Source: Caballeronia calidae (GTDB lineage Bacteria > Pseudomonadota > Gammaproteobacteria > Burkholderiales > Burkholderiaceae). From it: a stretch of DNA of 64,000 nucleotides. A program made the translations under genes and the position numbers. Under the pieces are notes generated by a model. It ran no database searches, was not told where the DNA came from, and saw only the letters and a list, made by a program, of their open reading frames with translations. This document shows positions 38,242 to 46,534 of this stretch, piece after piece. Within the stretch, counting starts at the first letter, position 1. Each line of letters starts with the position of its first letter. The stretch is from assembly GCF_900044055.2 (NCBI RefSeq), contig NZ_FCOX02000043.1:1-64000 (forward strand), given 5' to 3'.

Positions 38242-38266
38242 AAGCCCGCTTCAGATGAGCGGGCTT
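38242..38266 (-). terminator. Rho-independent terminator reading leftward
   Basis: AAGCCCGCT (38242-38250) pairs with AGCGGGCTT (38258-38266). On the minus strand the hairpin is followed by a run of T (A-run at 38236-38243 on +), so it can end the transcript of the cytochrome c/dehydrogenase pair, whose last stop is at 38398. It also lies just after the DUF1016 gene, where the hairpin has no plus-strand U-run. Confidence 0.75.
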
Positions 38267-38397
38267 GAATCCACATCGGTTGAGACATGGAGGAGACAGG
38301 TCTTAGTATAAACCCTTAACTCCCCGCGTCAATACCTAAAACAAAAAAAATCGCAATCGGGTTTGTACCGCAGCAAATTTGCAACACTTCATGGCCG

Positions 38398-38715
38398 TCA
38401 TTGCTTGCCGAGGCTGTGATAGTACGCCGCCAGATTGGCGACATCCGCGTCCGACAAGGTTTTCGCCATCATCGACATCATCTCGTTCTTGCGTTCGCCC
38501 GTGCGGAAATCGTTGAGCGCCTTCACGAGATATTCCTCGGTCTGCCCCGCGAGATTGGGCGCTTCCGGCAGTTTCGACATGCCGTCGATGCCGTGGCACG
38601 CCGCGCACTGCGCCGCCTTCGTGCGCCCCGCCTTGACATCGCCGGCGGCGAACGACGGGTGCGTCGCCATCAAGAGCACGCCGCCAAGCGCCGCCACTCT
38701 CATTGCACGCGTCAT
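38398..38715 (-). CDS. Periplasmic c-type cytochrome coupled to the upstream dehydrogenase
   Basis: 105 residues with a signal peptide (about 1-24, ending SFAAG). One heme motif CAACH (37-41) and a distal Met region (MMSMMAKTLSDADVANLAAYYHSLGK) are typical of small class I cytochromes. The ATG overlaps the dehydrogenase stop (ATGA, 4 bases), so it is translationally coupled and probably accepts electrons from that enzyme. Confidence 0.92.
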   Translation of the reverse strand: MTRAMRVAALGGVLLMATHPSFAAGDVKAGRTKAAQCAACHGIDGMSKLPEAPNLAGQTEEYLVKALNDFRTGERKNEMMSMMAKTLSDADVANLAAYYHSLGKQ

Positions 38716-39980
38716 TTGGCCCCCGTATGCGAGATGCGATAGATGGCGCCCGCGTAGTCGTCGGACACGAGCAGCGAGCCGTCCTGCAGCATCTGCACGT
38801 CGACGGGGCGGCCCATGTACTCGCCGCTCGGCGTGAGCCAGCCTTCCGCGAAGACTTCCGCCTCGCCCGCGGTGCCGTCGTCCTTGATCGGGACGTACAT
38901 GACGCGCGCGCCGATCGGCTTCGTGCGGTTCCACGAGCCGTGCTCCGCAACGAAGATGCCGCCCTGATATTTCTGCGGGAACATCTTGCCGTTATAGAAC
39001 GACATGCCGAGGTCGGCGGCGTGCGCGGCGAACTCGACCTGCGGGAACACGACGCCCGCCGGTGGGTTCTGGTCCTTGTACTCGGTGGTGCGCACCTTGC
39101 CGCCGCCGTACCACGGGAAGCCGAAGTTCTCGCCGGCCTTGGTCGCGTGATCCAGCTCGCCGGGCGGCGTGTCGTCGCCCATGCCGTCGACCTGGTTATC
39201 GGTGAACCACAGCGTCTTGTCCTTCGGATTGAAATCGAGGCCGACCGAATTGCGCACGCCGTGCGCGTAGACCTCGCGATTCTTGCCATCCTGATCGATG
39301 CGGATGATCCCGGCGAGTCCGTTCTTGTCGAGCTCGGCGAGCTTGTCCTTCGGCGGCACGTTCCACGGCTGGCCGAGCGCGATATACAGCTTCTTGTCCG
39401 GCCCGACGCGGCAAGCGCGCGCGCCGTGATTGAAGCTTTCGAACTGCGTCGGGATCAGCTTGCCCTGCGGCACGACGACCGCCGCGGCCACGTCCGGCCC
39501 GCCTTCGCCGAAAAACTGCGCGGCGGGAAATCCCAGCACGCGATTCTGCTCGACGACGTAAAGCACGCCGTCGGGCGAGAAGCAGACGCCGTTCGGCACC
39601 TTGAACGGCACCGACGACGCGAACTGCACGACATCGCTCGCGACGCGCTGCTTCGTGCGATCGGTCACCTGCCACACGCGGTTCTTGCGCGAGCCGACGA
39701 ACACGACGCCCGTCGACGGCTCGATCGCCATGTGCCGCGCTTCCGGCACGACCGCGTACAGGTCGATCTTGAAGCCCGGCGGCAGCTTGATCTGCTCGAG
39801 ATTCTTGCGCAGCGCGTCGGCCGTTTGGCCGGTTTGCGGAATCTTTTCCGCCGGCACGGCGTTGCCGGTCTGACCGAAGTTCGAAAGCGTCTTGACGTTG
39901 TCCTGCGCGGCATTCGCGTACGGCAGGCAGGCGAACATCGCACCGACGGCCAGCGGCAAAAGCTTGAGCGTTGCGTTCAT
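38712..39980 (-). CDS. PQQ-dependent sugar/sorbosone dehydrogenase family protein
   Basis: 422 residues with a signal peptide (MNATLKLLPLAVGAMFACLPYANA). The mature protein is a beta-propeller of the soluble glucose/L-sorbosone dehydrogenase family: LPPGFKIDLYAVVPEARHMAI, DGVLYVVEQNRVL, NHGARACRVGPDKKLYIALGQ, YAHGVRNSVGLDFNP, FVAEHGSWNRT and GRPVDVQMLQDGSLLVSDDYAGAIYRI. It should oxidise a sugar or aldehyde in the periplasm using PQQ. CAGGAGACAACCAG precedes the ATG. The partner cytochrome is encoded directly downstream. The true substrate is unknown. Confidence 0.9.
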   Translation of the reverse strand: MNATLKLLPLAVGAMFACLPYANAAQDNVKTLSNFGQTGNAVPAEKIPQTGQTADALRKNLEQIKLPPGFKIDLYAVVPEARHMAIEPSTGVVFVGSRKNRVWQVTDRTKQRVASDVVQFASSVPFKVPNGVCFSPDGVLYVVEQNRVLGFPAAQFFGEGGPDVAAAVVVPQGKLIPTQFESFNHGARACRVGPDKKLYIALGQPWNVPPKDKLAELDKNGLAGIIRIDQDGKNREVYAHGVRNSVGLDFNPKDKTLWFTDNQVDGMGDDTPPGELDHATKAGENFGFPWYGGGKVRTTEYKDQNPPAGVVFPQVEFAAHAADLGMSFYNGKMFPQKYQGGIFVAEHGSWNRTKPIGARVMYVPIKDDGTAGEAEVFAEGWLTPSGEYMGRPVDVQMLQDGSLLVSDDYAGAIYRISHTGAK

Positions 39981-40207
39981 CTGGTTGTCTCCTGTTGTTA
40001 TCGACCGGTCCGGTCTCATGCAAAGCAAGATTGTTTTGGAAATTGCCTGAACAACACACGACTACGTTCGACGAAGCGCGCAGCCTGGGAAGCAACCGGA
40101 CGCGAACGCCGCGACGCTGCCTGCAGTGAAAGAATCTTAGGATAGAAAACGCTTTTGTAAGCAGTGACCGCGTAATTTTCCCGGCCGCGCCCGGCTTCGT
40201 GCGGCAT

Positions 40208-40963
40208 CTATTTCCGGCCGTCGAAGAGGAACACGTTCGAACGGTCCGGGCTAGGCAACGCAACGAGAAGACGGGCGCCGTCGAGTATCGCGTTACCGGT
40301 CACGGTCGCGTCGGGAAGCGGGCAGGGCGCGGGGCCGAACGTCACCGAGACGTCGTAGGCATTCGTGCCCTCGTGCGGCGCCACCTTTCCCTTGAAGATG
40401 CAGCCGGATGTCGTCGTGCCGGCCAGATAGCCGTCGCCGGCGACGGTGATGCGCGTCTGCGTCGTTCCGCCGAGCGACATGCCGCGTCCGCTGTAGAGGC
40501 CGCCCGCGTTGGCGCGGCTCGGCGCGATGTCGAGCATCGGCGCGGCGCTGCCGGAAAACGCGAGGCCCGCGCTGCCGTCCGGATTCGCGATGGTTCCGTC
40601 GACGGCGGGCGCGTGCGAGAAGTCCGCGCGGAACACCACGGGCGACGCGGGCGCTCTGCCCACGCGATAGTCGAATGCCGAATTGCTGCTGAAGCGCCCG
40701 TCGCCCGACTGAGTGCCGTTTCGCGCCACGGCGACGCCCGCGAGACCGGCGCCGCCCGCGGCTCCATAGAAGAGATAGGCGGTGCCGTCGAAGAGCATGA
40801 GCAGCGTGGCCTCGGCGGTGCTGCCCTTGAGCGAGCCCTGGTAGACGCCGCCGGACGGCAACGTCGTGGTGGCGGCGCTGTTGGGTCGTGTGTTGGAGCC
40901 GTCGGTGGAACAGGCAGCCAGAGCGACGGCGCAAACCACGAAGGGAATCGCGTTTCTTGTCAT
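40208..40963 (-). CDS. Lipoprotein of unknown function
   Basis: 251 residues. Signal and lipobox VALAAC (Cys about 18). The rest is Gly-, Ser- and Thr-rich with repeated short beta-type units (GVYQGSLKG; FRADFSHAPAVDGTIANPDGSAGLAFSG; GLYSGRGMSLGG; TRITVAGDGYLAG; DATVTGNAILDG). This suggests a beta-sandwich or barrel-like envelope protein. Two further Cys (GCIFKG, PCPLPD) may form a disulfide. No family is recognised. Confidence 0.65.
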   Translation of the reverse strand: MTRNAIPFVVCAVALAACSTDGSNTRPNSAATTTLPSGGVYQGSLKGSTAEATLLMLFDGTAYLFYGAAGGAGLAGVAVARNGTQSGDGRFSSNSAFDYRVGRAPASPVVFRADFSHAPAVDGTIANPDGSAGLAFSGSAAPMLDIAPSRANAGGLYSGRGMSLGGTTQTRITVAGDGYLAGTTTSGCIFKGKVAPHEGTNAYDVSVTFGPAPCPLPDATVTGNAILDGARLLVALPSPDRSNVFLFDGRK

Positions 40964-41141
40964 TCAGGACTCCGGTCGCGAGCGGTGAGAGTCCTGTATA
41001 AGCGCTTCAATCATGCAGGTCAAGCGCGTCGCGCCCCTCATTCAAGGCTCATTCAGCGTCCTTACGATGCGTTCCATGGCCCCGCGCTGCACGAAACGCG
41101 AGCCGATCCAACAAGACATCGCCCGATCCGGGGAGCAAAAC

Positions 41142-41618
41142 ATGAACAAATCGACTATTGCTGTATGCGCACTGGCGGTCGTCTGCACGGTGGGTATGAG
41201 CGGTTGCGCGTCGATGGGCAGTTCCGCCGACGTCTACAGCAGCATGCAGACCCAGCACGAAGAAACCGTGCGCATGGCGACGGTGGAAAGCGTGCGCGGC
41301 GTGACGATCGAGAACGACGACGGCGGTCCGGGTCCGTTCGGCGCGATCGGCGGCGGTCTGCTCGGTGCGGTGGCGGGCAGCGCGGTCGGACACGGACATG
41401 GTTCACTGCTCGCGGGCGTGATCGGCGGTATTGCGGGCGCGGTCGCGGGCGATCAGGTTCAGGATCATCTCGAACGGCAGAAAGGTCTCGAGATCACCGT
41501 GCGTCTCGACAACGGCGATCTTCGCGCGATCACCCAGGCCGCCGACGGCGAGATGTTTCATGCCGGCCAGCGCGTGCGTCTCTTGTCGAGCGGCGGCATC
41601 ACGCGCGTGACGGCGTGA
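41142..41618 (+). CDS. SlyB/PcP-like glycine-zipper outer-membrane lipoprotein
   Basis: 158 residues. Lipobox MSGC at about 19-22. A Gly-zipper 2TM segment (IGGGLLGAVAGSAVGHGHG...AGVIGGIAGAVAGDQVQ, about 65-108) and a C-terminal segment LEITVRLDNGDLRAITQAADGEMFHAGQRVRLLSSGGITRV are the SlyB signature. SlyB-type proteins stabilise the outer membrane. GGGGAGCAAAAC precedes the ATG. Confidence 0.9.
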   Translation: MNKSTIAVCALAVVCTVGMSGCASMGSSADVYSSMQTQHEETVRMATVESVRGVTIENDDGGPGPFGAIGGGLLGAVAGSAVGHGHGSLLAGVIGGIAGAVAGDQVQDHLERQKGLEITVRLDNGDLRAITQAADGEMFHAGQRVRLLSSGGITRVTA

Positions 41619-41666
41619 TGCACGGTTAGTCGGGTCAGTCGTTCTGCGACTGGCCGATCGCGCGCG

Positions 41667-42068
41667 CTATGCCTGACGATAGATCGACGCCCGTATGCCG
41701 CTCTTCGCGCGGCTCCAGACCTGCTCGTCGGTGAGCGCGGTCTCGATCAGTTCGACGGGCACCTCGCCGTCCCGAATGACCGCGACGCGAAAGCCGTCGA
41801 TCGGTTCGTACGGGCCGAGCAGCACCGCCTGGCCTTCCAGCGCCTTCGCCAGATCGCTCACTTTGAACGCTGCATGCGGCACGGTGCGCATCAATTCGGG
41901 CAGCGTGCTGCCTGCTTCGAAGCGGTGATACTGCACGCGCACGAGCTCGCAATCGGCATCGCTCGTGTACATGCGAAATTGCGCGCTGTAGCGTTCGCCT
42001 GCGCGTGGTTCCTCCGTCGGGATACCCATGTGATGGAACTCGTAGGTGACGCCTGCTCGCTTGAACAT
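41667..42068 (-). CDS. VOC (glyoxalase-like) family protein
   Basis: 133 residues. A single beta-alpha-beta-beta-beta repeat pattern: VTYEFHHMGIPT at the start (metal-type His) and HAAFKVSDLAKALEGQAVLLGPYEPIDGFRVAVIRDGEVPVELIET, the typical VOC second half with a terminal Glu ligand. Substrate unknown. It follows a 50-residue small gene by 24 bases on the same strand and has CCGGAGC before its ATG. Confidence 0.75.
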   Translation of the reverse strand: MFKRAGVTYEFHHMGIPTEEPRAGERYSAQFRMYTSDADCELVRVQYHRFEAGSTLPELMRTVPHAAFKVSDLAKALEGQAVLLGPYEPIDGFRVAVIRDGEVPVELIETALTDEQVWSRAKSGIRASIYRQA

Positions 42069-42092
42069 CGGGTGCTCCGGAGGTTTGATTCA

Positions 42093-42245
42093 TTACGCGC
42101 CGGCCATCGGCAGAAGCAGATAGGGCAGAAGGTCTTCATAACGCATCGGCTCGGATAGTGCTGTGGTGTCGTCGTGCGGAGCCTCGCGCTCCCCGTCTTC
42201 GGGAATCAGCGCAGCGGCGGCGATGGGCGTCGGTTCGATCTTCAT
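42093..42245 (-). CDS. 50-residue peptide upstream of the VOC gene
   Basis: Reads MKIEPTPIAAAALIPEDGER at its start, then a polar acidic middle (APHDDTTALSEP) and a hydrophobic end (RYEDLLPYLLLPMAGA). A very strong ribosome-binding site GGAGGGAGAG lies right before the ATG, and the stop is TAA at 42093. It is the first gene of a two-gene unit with the VOC protein. No signal peptide or known domain is visible; the end could be an amphipathic or membrane-associated helix. Confidence 0.6.
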   Translation of the reverse strand: MKIEPTPIAAAALIPEDGEREAPHDDTTALSEPMRYEDLLPYLLLPMAGA

Positions 42246-42555
42246 CTCTCCCTCCTCTCCTGCAGCGTGTGAGGGAAGTGTGATCGGGAAGAGTTAGGCG
42301 ATCGTGAGGGCGGCCGCGTCGCGCTAGCTGTGGCTATCACTTTCGTAATGGTCATGACTTCGCAGGCCAAAGCGATTCAGCTTCCCGATGCGACCGTTCG
42401 TGCCTGGCCTCGCACGCGCGAATGGCGCCGCTCTTCTATCGGGTCTTTACACGGTGATCGTCGACAATGGCAGCGGCTCGACGCTCAATTGGATGACGGG
42501 CGACGATCCTTCCACGGATCCCTCGGGATCAGAAGCGCCCGCCGCGTGCCGCAAG
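42246..42555. other. Intergenic segment with a possible decayed coding remnant
   Basis: In one plus-strand frame (about 42440-42545) the translation GLYTVIVDNGSGSTLNWMTG reads like protein, but it has no start signal and runs into the antisense of the Cache gene. I see no functional gene. Confidence 0.3.
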
Positions 42556-43095
42556 TTACTTTTGATAGCCGACGTAGTAGATGCCGATGACAGCCCCTTT
42601 GGCGTCGTGTATCGGCTCATAGCCTGTTATATAGGGTTTCCCCAATATGTTGGCATCGCCAAAGTAGGCGCCGCCGCCGCGAATGGCCGCGATGGCCTTT
42701 CCGCTCGGATCGAGGACAGTGCCGATTGCCCGCGACCCATCGTCTTTCTGCACGTTCGTCGCCACACGAACGTAGTCTTCGCCGCTCTTCACGAACAACG
42801 TGGCAGTTCCGCCCATCTCCTTCTTGACTTCGTCGACCACCGTGAAGTTGTTGTTGATTTTCGTGGTCCCGAAGTACAAAGCCGGGACCGGCTTACCTGC
42901 GACAGCATCCTCTCCCTTGATTGCCGGTGCTCCTAACCTGGCCGTCTTATTCTTCAGCAAGGCCATTGCTTGCTTTACGTTCTCCGGTGACTGAGCATGA
43001 CTCATGGTCGGGAGAACGATAGACATTGAGAATGCATACACCGCCAGCGTTAGAAAGCGTCCGATGAAGCCCGCTCTTACATTGCCTGGCATCAT
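42556..43095 (-). CDS. Periplasmic single-Cache-domain protein
   Basis: 179 residues with a signal peptide (about 1-33, ending SHAQS). The mature part has the sCache pattern: helix NVKQAMALLKNKTARLG, PALYFGTTKINNNFTVVDEVKKEMGGTATLFVKSGEDYVRVATNV, DGSRAIGTVLDPSGKAIAAI and GKPYITGYEPIHDAKGAVIGIYYVGY. Cache domains usually sense small ligands as part of chemoreceptors or kinases; this one has no signalling domain, so it is a free periplasmic binding or sensing module. GGAGGCC lies before the ATG. Confidence 0.82.
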   Translation of the reverse strand: MMPGNVRAGFIGRFLTLAVYAFSMSIVLPTMSHAQSPENVKQAMALLKNKTARLGAPAIKGEDAVAGKPVPALYFGTTKINNNFTVVDEVKKEMGGTATLFVKSGEDYVRVATNVQKDDGSRAIGTVLDPSGKAIAAIRGGGAYFGDANILGKPYITGYEPIHDAKGAVIGIYYVGYQK

Positions 43096-43547
43096 GTCGG
43101 CCTCCGATTTCCGTTGCCGATGAGTTTGGCGGCAACATGCCAAGGACGACGGACTGACTGCACCGATCCGTAGTCCGATTTGAGTATAGTGACAGCTTGC
43201 AATTCGCCGAGGTATTAATTTCACGACCATCGCCGCGATGGCAATTGGCATGGAGTGCACCGCAGACATCCCCAACTTGCTGGAGGAATTCTCGCTTCCG
43301 CGTTCAACGGGCGAGGCGAAGCTAGTTCGGATCGCTAATAAAGATGTTTTGTATTACGAGTTGTGTGTGTCTCTGTGATACTCCACGCATCGAAATATCA
43401 GTCATTCTCTTTTCTTTATGCGGCCGCGCAGCCGGGAGGAACGCTCCACGGATTGAACAGAGGCAGCGCAAACAGCTTTCGTTCAGCGACGGCGTGAATA
43501 CAATCCGATCCCTTGCCGATAGCCTTTTTCGGCCTATGGTCGGCCAG
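43096..43547. other. Intergenic region, no gene recognised
   Basis: About 450 bases between the Cache protein start and the 3' end of the depolymerase-like gene. The composition is less GC-rich than the flanking genes. No convincing open frame, RNA or terminator is seen. Confidence 0.4.
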
Positions 43548-44684
43548 TCACGCGCTGCACCATCGCGTAAACACCGACATCTGCAAGCCGCTCTTCAGTG
43601 CATAGTTAGGATCGTATTGATTAGAGTAGCCCCACCAGTCGAAGCATGCGTTCGGGTTGATCGGGCCCGGCGCGAACGACGCGATCGTGTCGGGATACAC
43701 GACCACCAGCTTGTTCGTGTCGGCCCACTCGTTGATGCCGGCCTCGGTCACCCAACGATCTCCAATAAGCGACGCCTGCTGCAGACAGCCGTGGAGAGCG
43801 AGCACGAGTCCGCACTTGCTTCCTTGCGCGCACGCTTTGGGAACAAAGACGCTGCCTGTCGGGCTCATGGAAAGGTTTGGAGACGCGCCGAATTCCGTTT
43901 GATCGAATGAAGACAGCGTACCGGACAGCTTTCCGTCGTTGCGCGGTTTCAATGGGCCGAGAAATAGCGTCAGCCACGTTTGCACGGAATCGTAGACCGC
44001 GCCATTGGCCGAGCAGCGCACCATGTAGGGACTGCCGAGCGTGCCGCATGGAAGTTCGCCATTGGGCGATTCCCAGCCGTGCGCAGCGGGATATGTGTTG
44101 TCGAAATGAACATTGGCCCCGTAACGCCGGTATTCCGAGTCGAGGTCGGCCATCTCCCGGGGATTGACGACCTGGTCTTGCGTGCCGGACCAGAGGTAGA
44201 CCGGCTGTCCACGCAGATTCGCCGCCGGGTCGATGGTCCCCAGGAACGATTGCGCGTGCAGATACGCTTCGGATGTCGTCAGCGTGCTGTTGTACGACGC
44301 CTGGTTCGACGGGAGCGTCAAGCCGCCACAATTTGCCAAAGCTGCCGCGGCCCCTCCGGCGGCGGCACACCAGTACACGCCGCCAGCGTAGACAGCGGCT
44401 CCTTTGAAAGTCGACGAGTGGGCAACGTGCATCTGCACTGCCGCGAAGCCGCCCGACGAGATCCCTGCGACGAAGACCTTCGCCGGGTCGATTTGATAGC
44501 GCTGAAGCTTTACGGAATGACTCCGCGCCTTCGCGGTGGGGCTCGCGAGGGCGGCCGATGCTTTCGCCGATGTGCCCAAACCGCCATCCGAACCGGCCGA
44601 ATTGCCACTCCCTCCGCACGCAGCAAGGCCGATCGCCGCTGCAACTGCCGACGCTAACCGCAAGACCAAAGCCTTCGTCATCAT
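43548..44684 (-). CDS. PHB depolymerase-like esterase lipoprotein
   Basis: 378 residues. Lipobox LAAC (Cys23). The catalytic alpha/beta-hydrolase features are GISSGG (74-79, nucleophile Ser76), an Asp in SGTQDQVVNP and a His in YPAAHGW, as in extracellular poly(3-hydroxybutyrate) depolymerases and related esterases. The Ser is followed by FAAVQMHVAHSSTFKGAAVYAGGVYWCA. The C-terminal part (VFVPKACAQGSKCGLVLALHGCLQ...FDWWGYSNQYDPNYALKSG) is typical of PhaZ-like proteins. ACAAGGAGACGAGA precedes the ATG. It is likely surface- or periplasm-anchored and acts on polyester or its oligomers. Confidence 0.87.
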   Translation of the reverse strand: MMTKALVLRLASAVAAAIGLAACGGSGNSAGSDGGLGTSAKASAALASPTAKARSHSVKLQRYQIDPAKVFVAGISSGGFAAVQMHVAHSSTFKGAAVYAGGVYWCAAAGGAAAALANCGGLTLPSNQASYNSTLTTSEAYLHAQSFLGTIDPAANLRGQPVYLWSGTQDQVVNPREMADLDSEYRRYGANVHFDNTYPAAHGWESPNGELPCGTLGSPYMVRCSANGAVYDSVQTWLTLFLGPLKPRNDGKLSGTLSSFDQTEFGASPNLSMSPTGSVFVPKACAQGSKCGLVLALHGCLQQASLIGDRWVTEAGINEWADTNKLVVVYPDTIASFAPGPINPNACFDWWGYSNQYDPNYALKSGLQMSVFTRWCSA

Positions 44685-45010
44685 TCTCGTCTCCTTGTCG
44701 GAGCCAAATAGTTGGCAAAGCGATGCACCGGACGATGCCCGGGCATCGCAACAATCGCTCCCGTAGCACGAGCGATCCCAAGTCTTACGCCACGCCACGA
44801 AGCGCCGCCATCGATGGCATCCCCGTGTGCCTCGATCATCCGGGTTTGCACTTAGCCAGCAATAAACAAATGGAATTGCTTTGCCGGGAAATTTGATTGG
44901 ATTTCTACACGATGCAGTCATATCGTGCCTCAGTCCAATGCTGCAATTACGCATCGTCGGGCGTGAAAAATAGAGTCGCCAAGCGAACAGACCTTGTCAG
45001 GAGACTGAAT
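44685..45010. other. Divergent promoter region
   Basis: 326 bases between the depolymerase and MFS genes, moderately AT-rich around 44860-44960. No operator-like symmetry stands out. Confidence 0.4.
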
Positions 45011-46363
45011 ATGGAGCAATCCTCCCCCGTTCCAACCGCGCCTCAGTCGGATGCCACCGGCGCTCACGACATCGGCACCAGCGACAAGGCCTCGGCAAGA
45101 GTGCGGAGAATTCAACGTTCCGCGCTCGCTTTGCTCCTGCTAAGTGGGATCATCAACTACATCGATCGCGCGACGCTGTCGATCGCCAATCCGCTCATCC
45201 GGCAGGACCTCGGACTTTCGATTGGGGAGATGGGCCTGCTGCTTTCCGCTTTTCTGTGGGCCTATGCGTTCGCGCAGTTGCCAGCGGGCGCGTTCGTGGA
45301 TCGCTTCGGCGCGCGCGTCATGTTGTCCGTCAGTCTCGCCACGTGGTCCGTCGCGCAGGCGTTCGGCGGAGTCGTGAACAGTTTCGGCCAGTTCTTCGCT
45401 GCTCGCATGGTGCTGGGCATCGGAGAAGCGCCGCAGTTTCCGACGAGCGCCAAGGTCGTCCGCGACTGGTTCGGTCAGAAAGAGCGAGGGACCGCGACCG
45501 GCATCTGGAACAGCTCGTCGACGCTCGGAACGGCCATATCGGCGCCGTTGCTCACGGTCGTCATGTTGACGGTCGGATGGCGCTGGATGTTCGGCATCAT
45601 GGGGATCGCGGGGCTCGTGGTGGCGCTGTGCTTCTACCTCGTGCATCGCGACCCGAATCAGGTCGATCTGACCAAACGCGAGCGAGCGTATCTGTCCGAC
45701 GTGGACGGGGAAGTTTCAACGCGGCCGACCTGGCGCGAGTGGCGCCGCCTGTTCGAATTCGGGACCACCTGGGGCATGCTCCTGGGGTTCTTCGGCACGA
45801 TCTACGTACTCTGGCTCTATAACGCGTGGCTGCCGACGTACCTCCAGATGGAGCTGCATCTGACCATCGCGAAGTCGGGATGGGTCGCCGCGGTTCCCTA
45901 TCTCTTCGGCGTAGTGGGCAGTCTTTCCGGCGGCAGGATTTGCGATGTGCTCGCGAGACGAGGAGTCTCCGCGATCAACAGCCGGAAGTACCCGATGGCC
46001 GCCTCGTTGCTGGGCGTCGCTGTGTTCACGATACTGACCGGTCTGACGCACAACGCAACGCTGGCCGTCGTCTTCATCTCGATCTCGATGTTGCTTCTCT
46101 ATATTTCGAGCAGCGCGGCGTGGGCGATGGCTTCCGTTGCGGCGCCGGCCAACTGCACTGCATCGATCGGCGCCATGCAGAATTTCGGAGGCTATTTCGG
46201 CGGCGCATTGGCACCGGTGATCACAGGCTTCATCGTGCAGCAGACACACTCGTTCCAGCCTGCGCTCTTCGTAGGAGCCGGCGTTGCCTGCGTTGCGGTG
46301 ATCGGCTATTGGCTGCTCGTGCGCGCGCCGATACCGGCGGCTGCGTTGAGCCGTAGCAACTGA
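45011..46363 (+). CDS. MFS transporter, anion:cation symporter (ACS) family
   Basis: 450 residues, 12 predicted helices after a 35-residue polar N-terminus. IINYIDRATLSIANPLIRQDLGLS is the characteristic ACS-family helix 1 and loop. DRFGARVMLSVSLATWS matches the MFS loop 2-3 motif, and GIGEAPQFPTSAKVVRDWFGQKERGTATGIW is typical of GudP/DgoT/ExuT-like sugar-acid transporters. AGGAGACTGAAT precedes the ATG. Neighbouring Ldh and LysR genes suggest uptake of a hydroxyacid. Confidence 0.9.
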   Translation: MEQSSPVPTAPQSDATGAHDIGTSDKASARVRRIQRSALALLLLSGIINYIDRATLSIANPLIRQDLGLSIGEMGLLLSAFLWAYAFAQLPAGAFVDRFGARVMLSVSLATWSVAQAFGGVVNSFGQFFAARMVLGIGEAPQFPTSAKVVRDWFGQKERGTATGIWNSSSTLGTAISAPLLTVVMLTVGWRWMFGIMGIAGLVVALCFYLVHRDPNQVDLTKRERAYLSDVDGEVSTRPTWREWRRLFEFGTTWGMLLGFFGTIYVLWLYNAWLPTYLQMELHLTIAKSGWVAAVPYLFGVVGSLSGGRICDVLARRGVSAINSRKYPMAASLLGVAVFTILTGLTHNATLAVVFISISMLLLYISSSAAWAMASVAAPANCTASIGAMQNFGGYFGGALAPVITGFIVQQTHSFQPALFVGAGVACVAVIGYWLLVRAPIPAAALSRSN

Positions 46364-46435
46364 AGCGAGAGCAGGTCTCGCGTGGGCGTTCGATTGCATC
46401 TGCGATTCTCTTCGCGTTCGCATCGCGCCCGATTC

Positions 46436-46480
46436 GCCCGTCAGTTCGGTGACACGCGCCGCTGACGGGCTTCGTTCTTA
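46436..46480 (+). terminator. Probable terminator of the MFS gene
   Basis: GCCCGTCAG (46436-46444) and CTGACGGGC (46462-46470) pair perfectly around a 17-base loop and are followed by TTCGTTCTT. The U-run is interrupted, so strength is uncertain. Confidence 0.55.
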
Positions 46481-46534
46481 TTCAAAGATCGCGGCACGCC
46501 TGATCGACGCAACCGCGAGCCACGTTCAAACGAA

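Noticed and set aside
42388-42936. Plus-strand open frame across the Cache gene
   Set aside because: Most of it is antisense to the Cache protein; only a short unsupported stretch before it reads like protein.
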